35,088 nucleotides of DNA from Conidiobolus incongruus B7586 (lineage: Eukaryota; Entomophthoromycota; Entomophthoromycetes; Entomophthorales; Conidiobolaceae), in assembly GCA_000697335.1 (NCBI GenBank), contig JNEM01014630.1, forward strand, positions 1-35,088. Direction: 5' to 3'. Both the position numbers and the translations under genes were made by a program. Each line of letters starts with the position of its first letter. Position 1 is the first letter of the stretch. Positions 34,562 through 35,088 of this stretch are shown piece by piece. The notes below the pieces were generated by a model, which was given only the letters and a program-made list of their open reading frames with translations, made no database searches and had not been told where the DNA came from.

Positions 34562-35088
34562 AAAAAAATGGGAAATTATTTAATTTTTGATTTTTCAAAT
34601 ATATCATTAATTTTAATTAAAAAATATATATATATAAAATAAGAAGTTAAATAGTCTTTAATTATATATATAAATATATATAATAGTTATTTTGATTAAA
34701 AAATTAACTTTTTATAATTTTTCATTTAATTTAATTATAGATAAATTAAATAATAATGCTTAAAAGTTTTTTATTTTAGTATTAATAAAACTAAGCCATA
34801 AACCCATTAAAATTATTTAAAATTTCCAAGTAGTTTTTAGTTAAAAAGTATTATCTAAATCAATAATTTATCACTAAATAAATCATTTTAATGATAAACA
34901 AAATTATCTAAAATCAATTGAAATTTAAAAAATTAATTTTTATTATTATTTTTTAATAATTAGAAAAATAATAAATTATATTGAAAAATACCTTTTTATT
35001 TCAGTTAAAAAGCTATTAAAACATTTTAATATTTGTTATATAAGTATTTTATATATATCAAAGTTTAAATTAAAATTAATGAATAAAA
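34562..35088 (+). repeat. R repeat copy R5, cut by the window end
   Basis: It starts AAAAAAATGGGAAATTATTT and follows the first ~530 bp of R4, including the block ATAAGTATTTTATATATATC near the window end. Confidence 0.75.

Overview
This window looks like an AT-rich compartment of a fungal nuclear genome. Three things point to a fungus: four related two-exon genes with very short introns (47-54 nt) starting GT and ending AG; encoded proteins whose central part resembles the middle homology region of fungal transcription factors (Fungal_trans type); and transposons eroded towards A+T, as expected from repeat-induced C-to-T mutation. I cannot name the species. No rRNA, tRNA or CRISPR was recognised.

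Layout. 1-1050: end of an unclassified repeat (here called R) interrupted by an old solo LTR. 1680-6750: minus-strand tandem cluster of one intact family gene (gene 1, 3518-5200) between two decayed relatives. 6756-9655: an R copy in reverse, split by a Tc1/mariner DNA transposon (7946-9515). 9656-12740: AT-rich sequence with two more solo LTRs. 12832-14498: gene 2 (+). 14499-17400: AT-rich spacer with two GC-richer islands and one copy of a 283-bp LTR-like element. 17402-19109: gene 3 (+), followed by a second, inverted 283-bp copy. 19714-21628: an R copy with a ~0.7-kb insert. 22931-24598: gene 4 (+). 25556-33865: two R copies head to tail, the first split by a 5.7-kb Ty3/gypsy-type LTR retrotransposon fossil. 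34562-end: a further, cut-off R copy.

The four genes share one plan. Exon 1 carries a Cys-rich module with fixed spacing, CX2CX11CX2C. A phase-1 mini-intron follows. Exon 2 carries a ~480-residue body with the Fungal_trans-like region. Predicted spliced lengths are 542, 539, 552 and 539 residues. Genes 1 and 3 form one subfamily and genes 2 and 4 another. The family also shows two decayed members, a probable gene-conversion tract between genes 2 and 4, and shared promoter layout. I infer a fast-evolving family of regulator-like proteins with a zinc module that is not the usual six-cysteine cluster. Their DNA targets and biological role cannot be read from the sequence.
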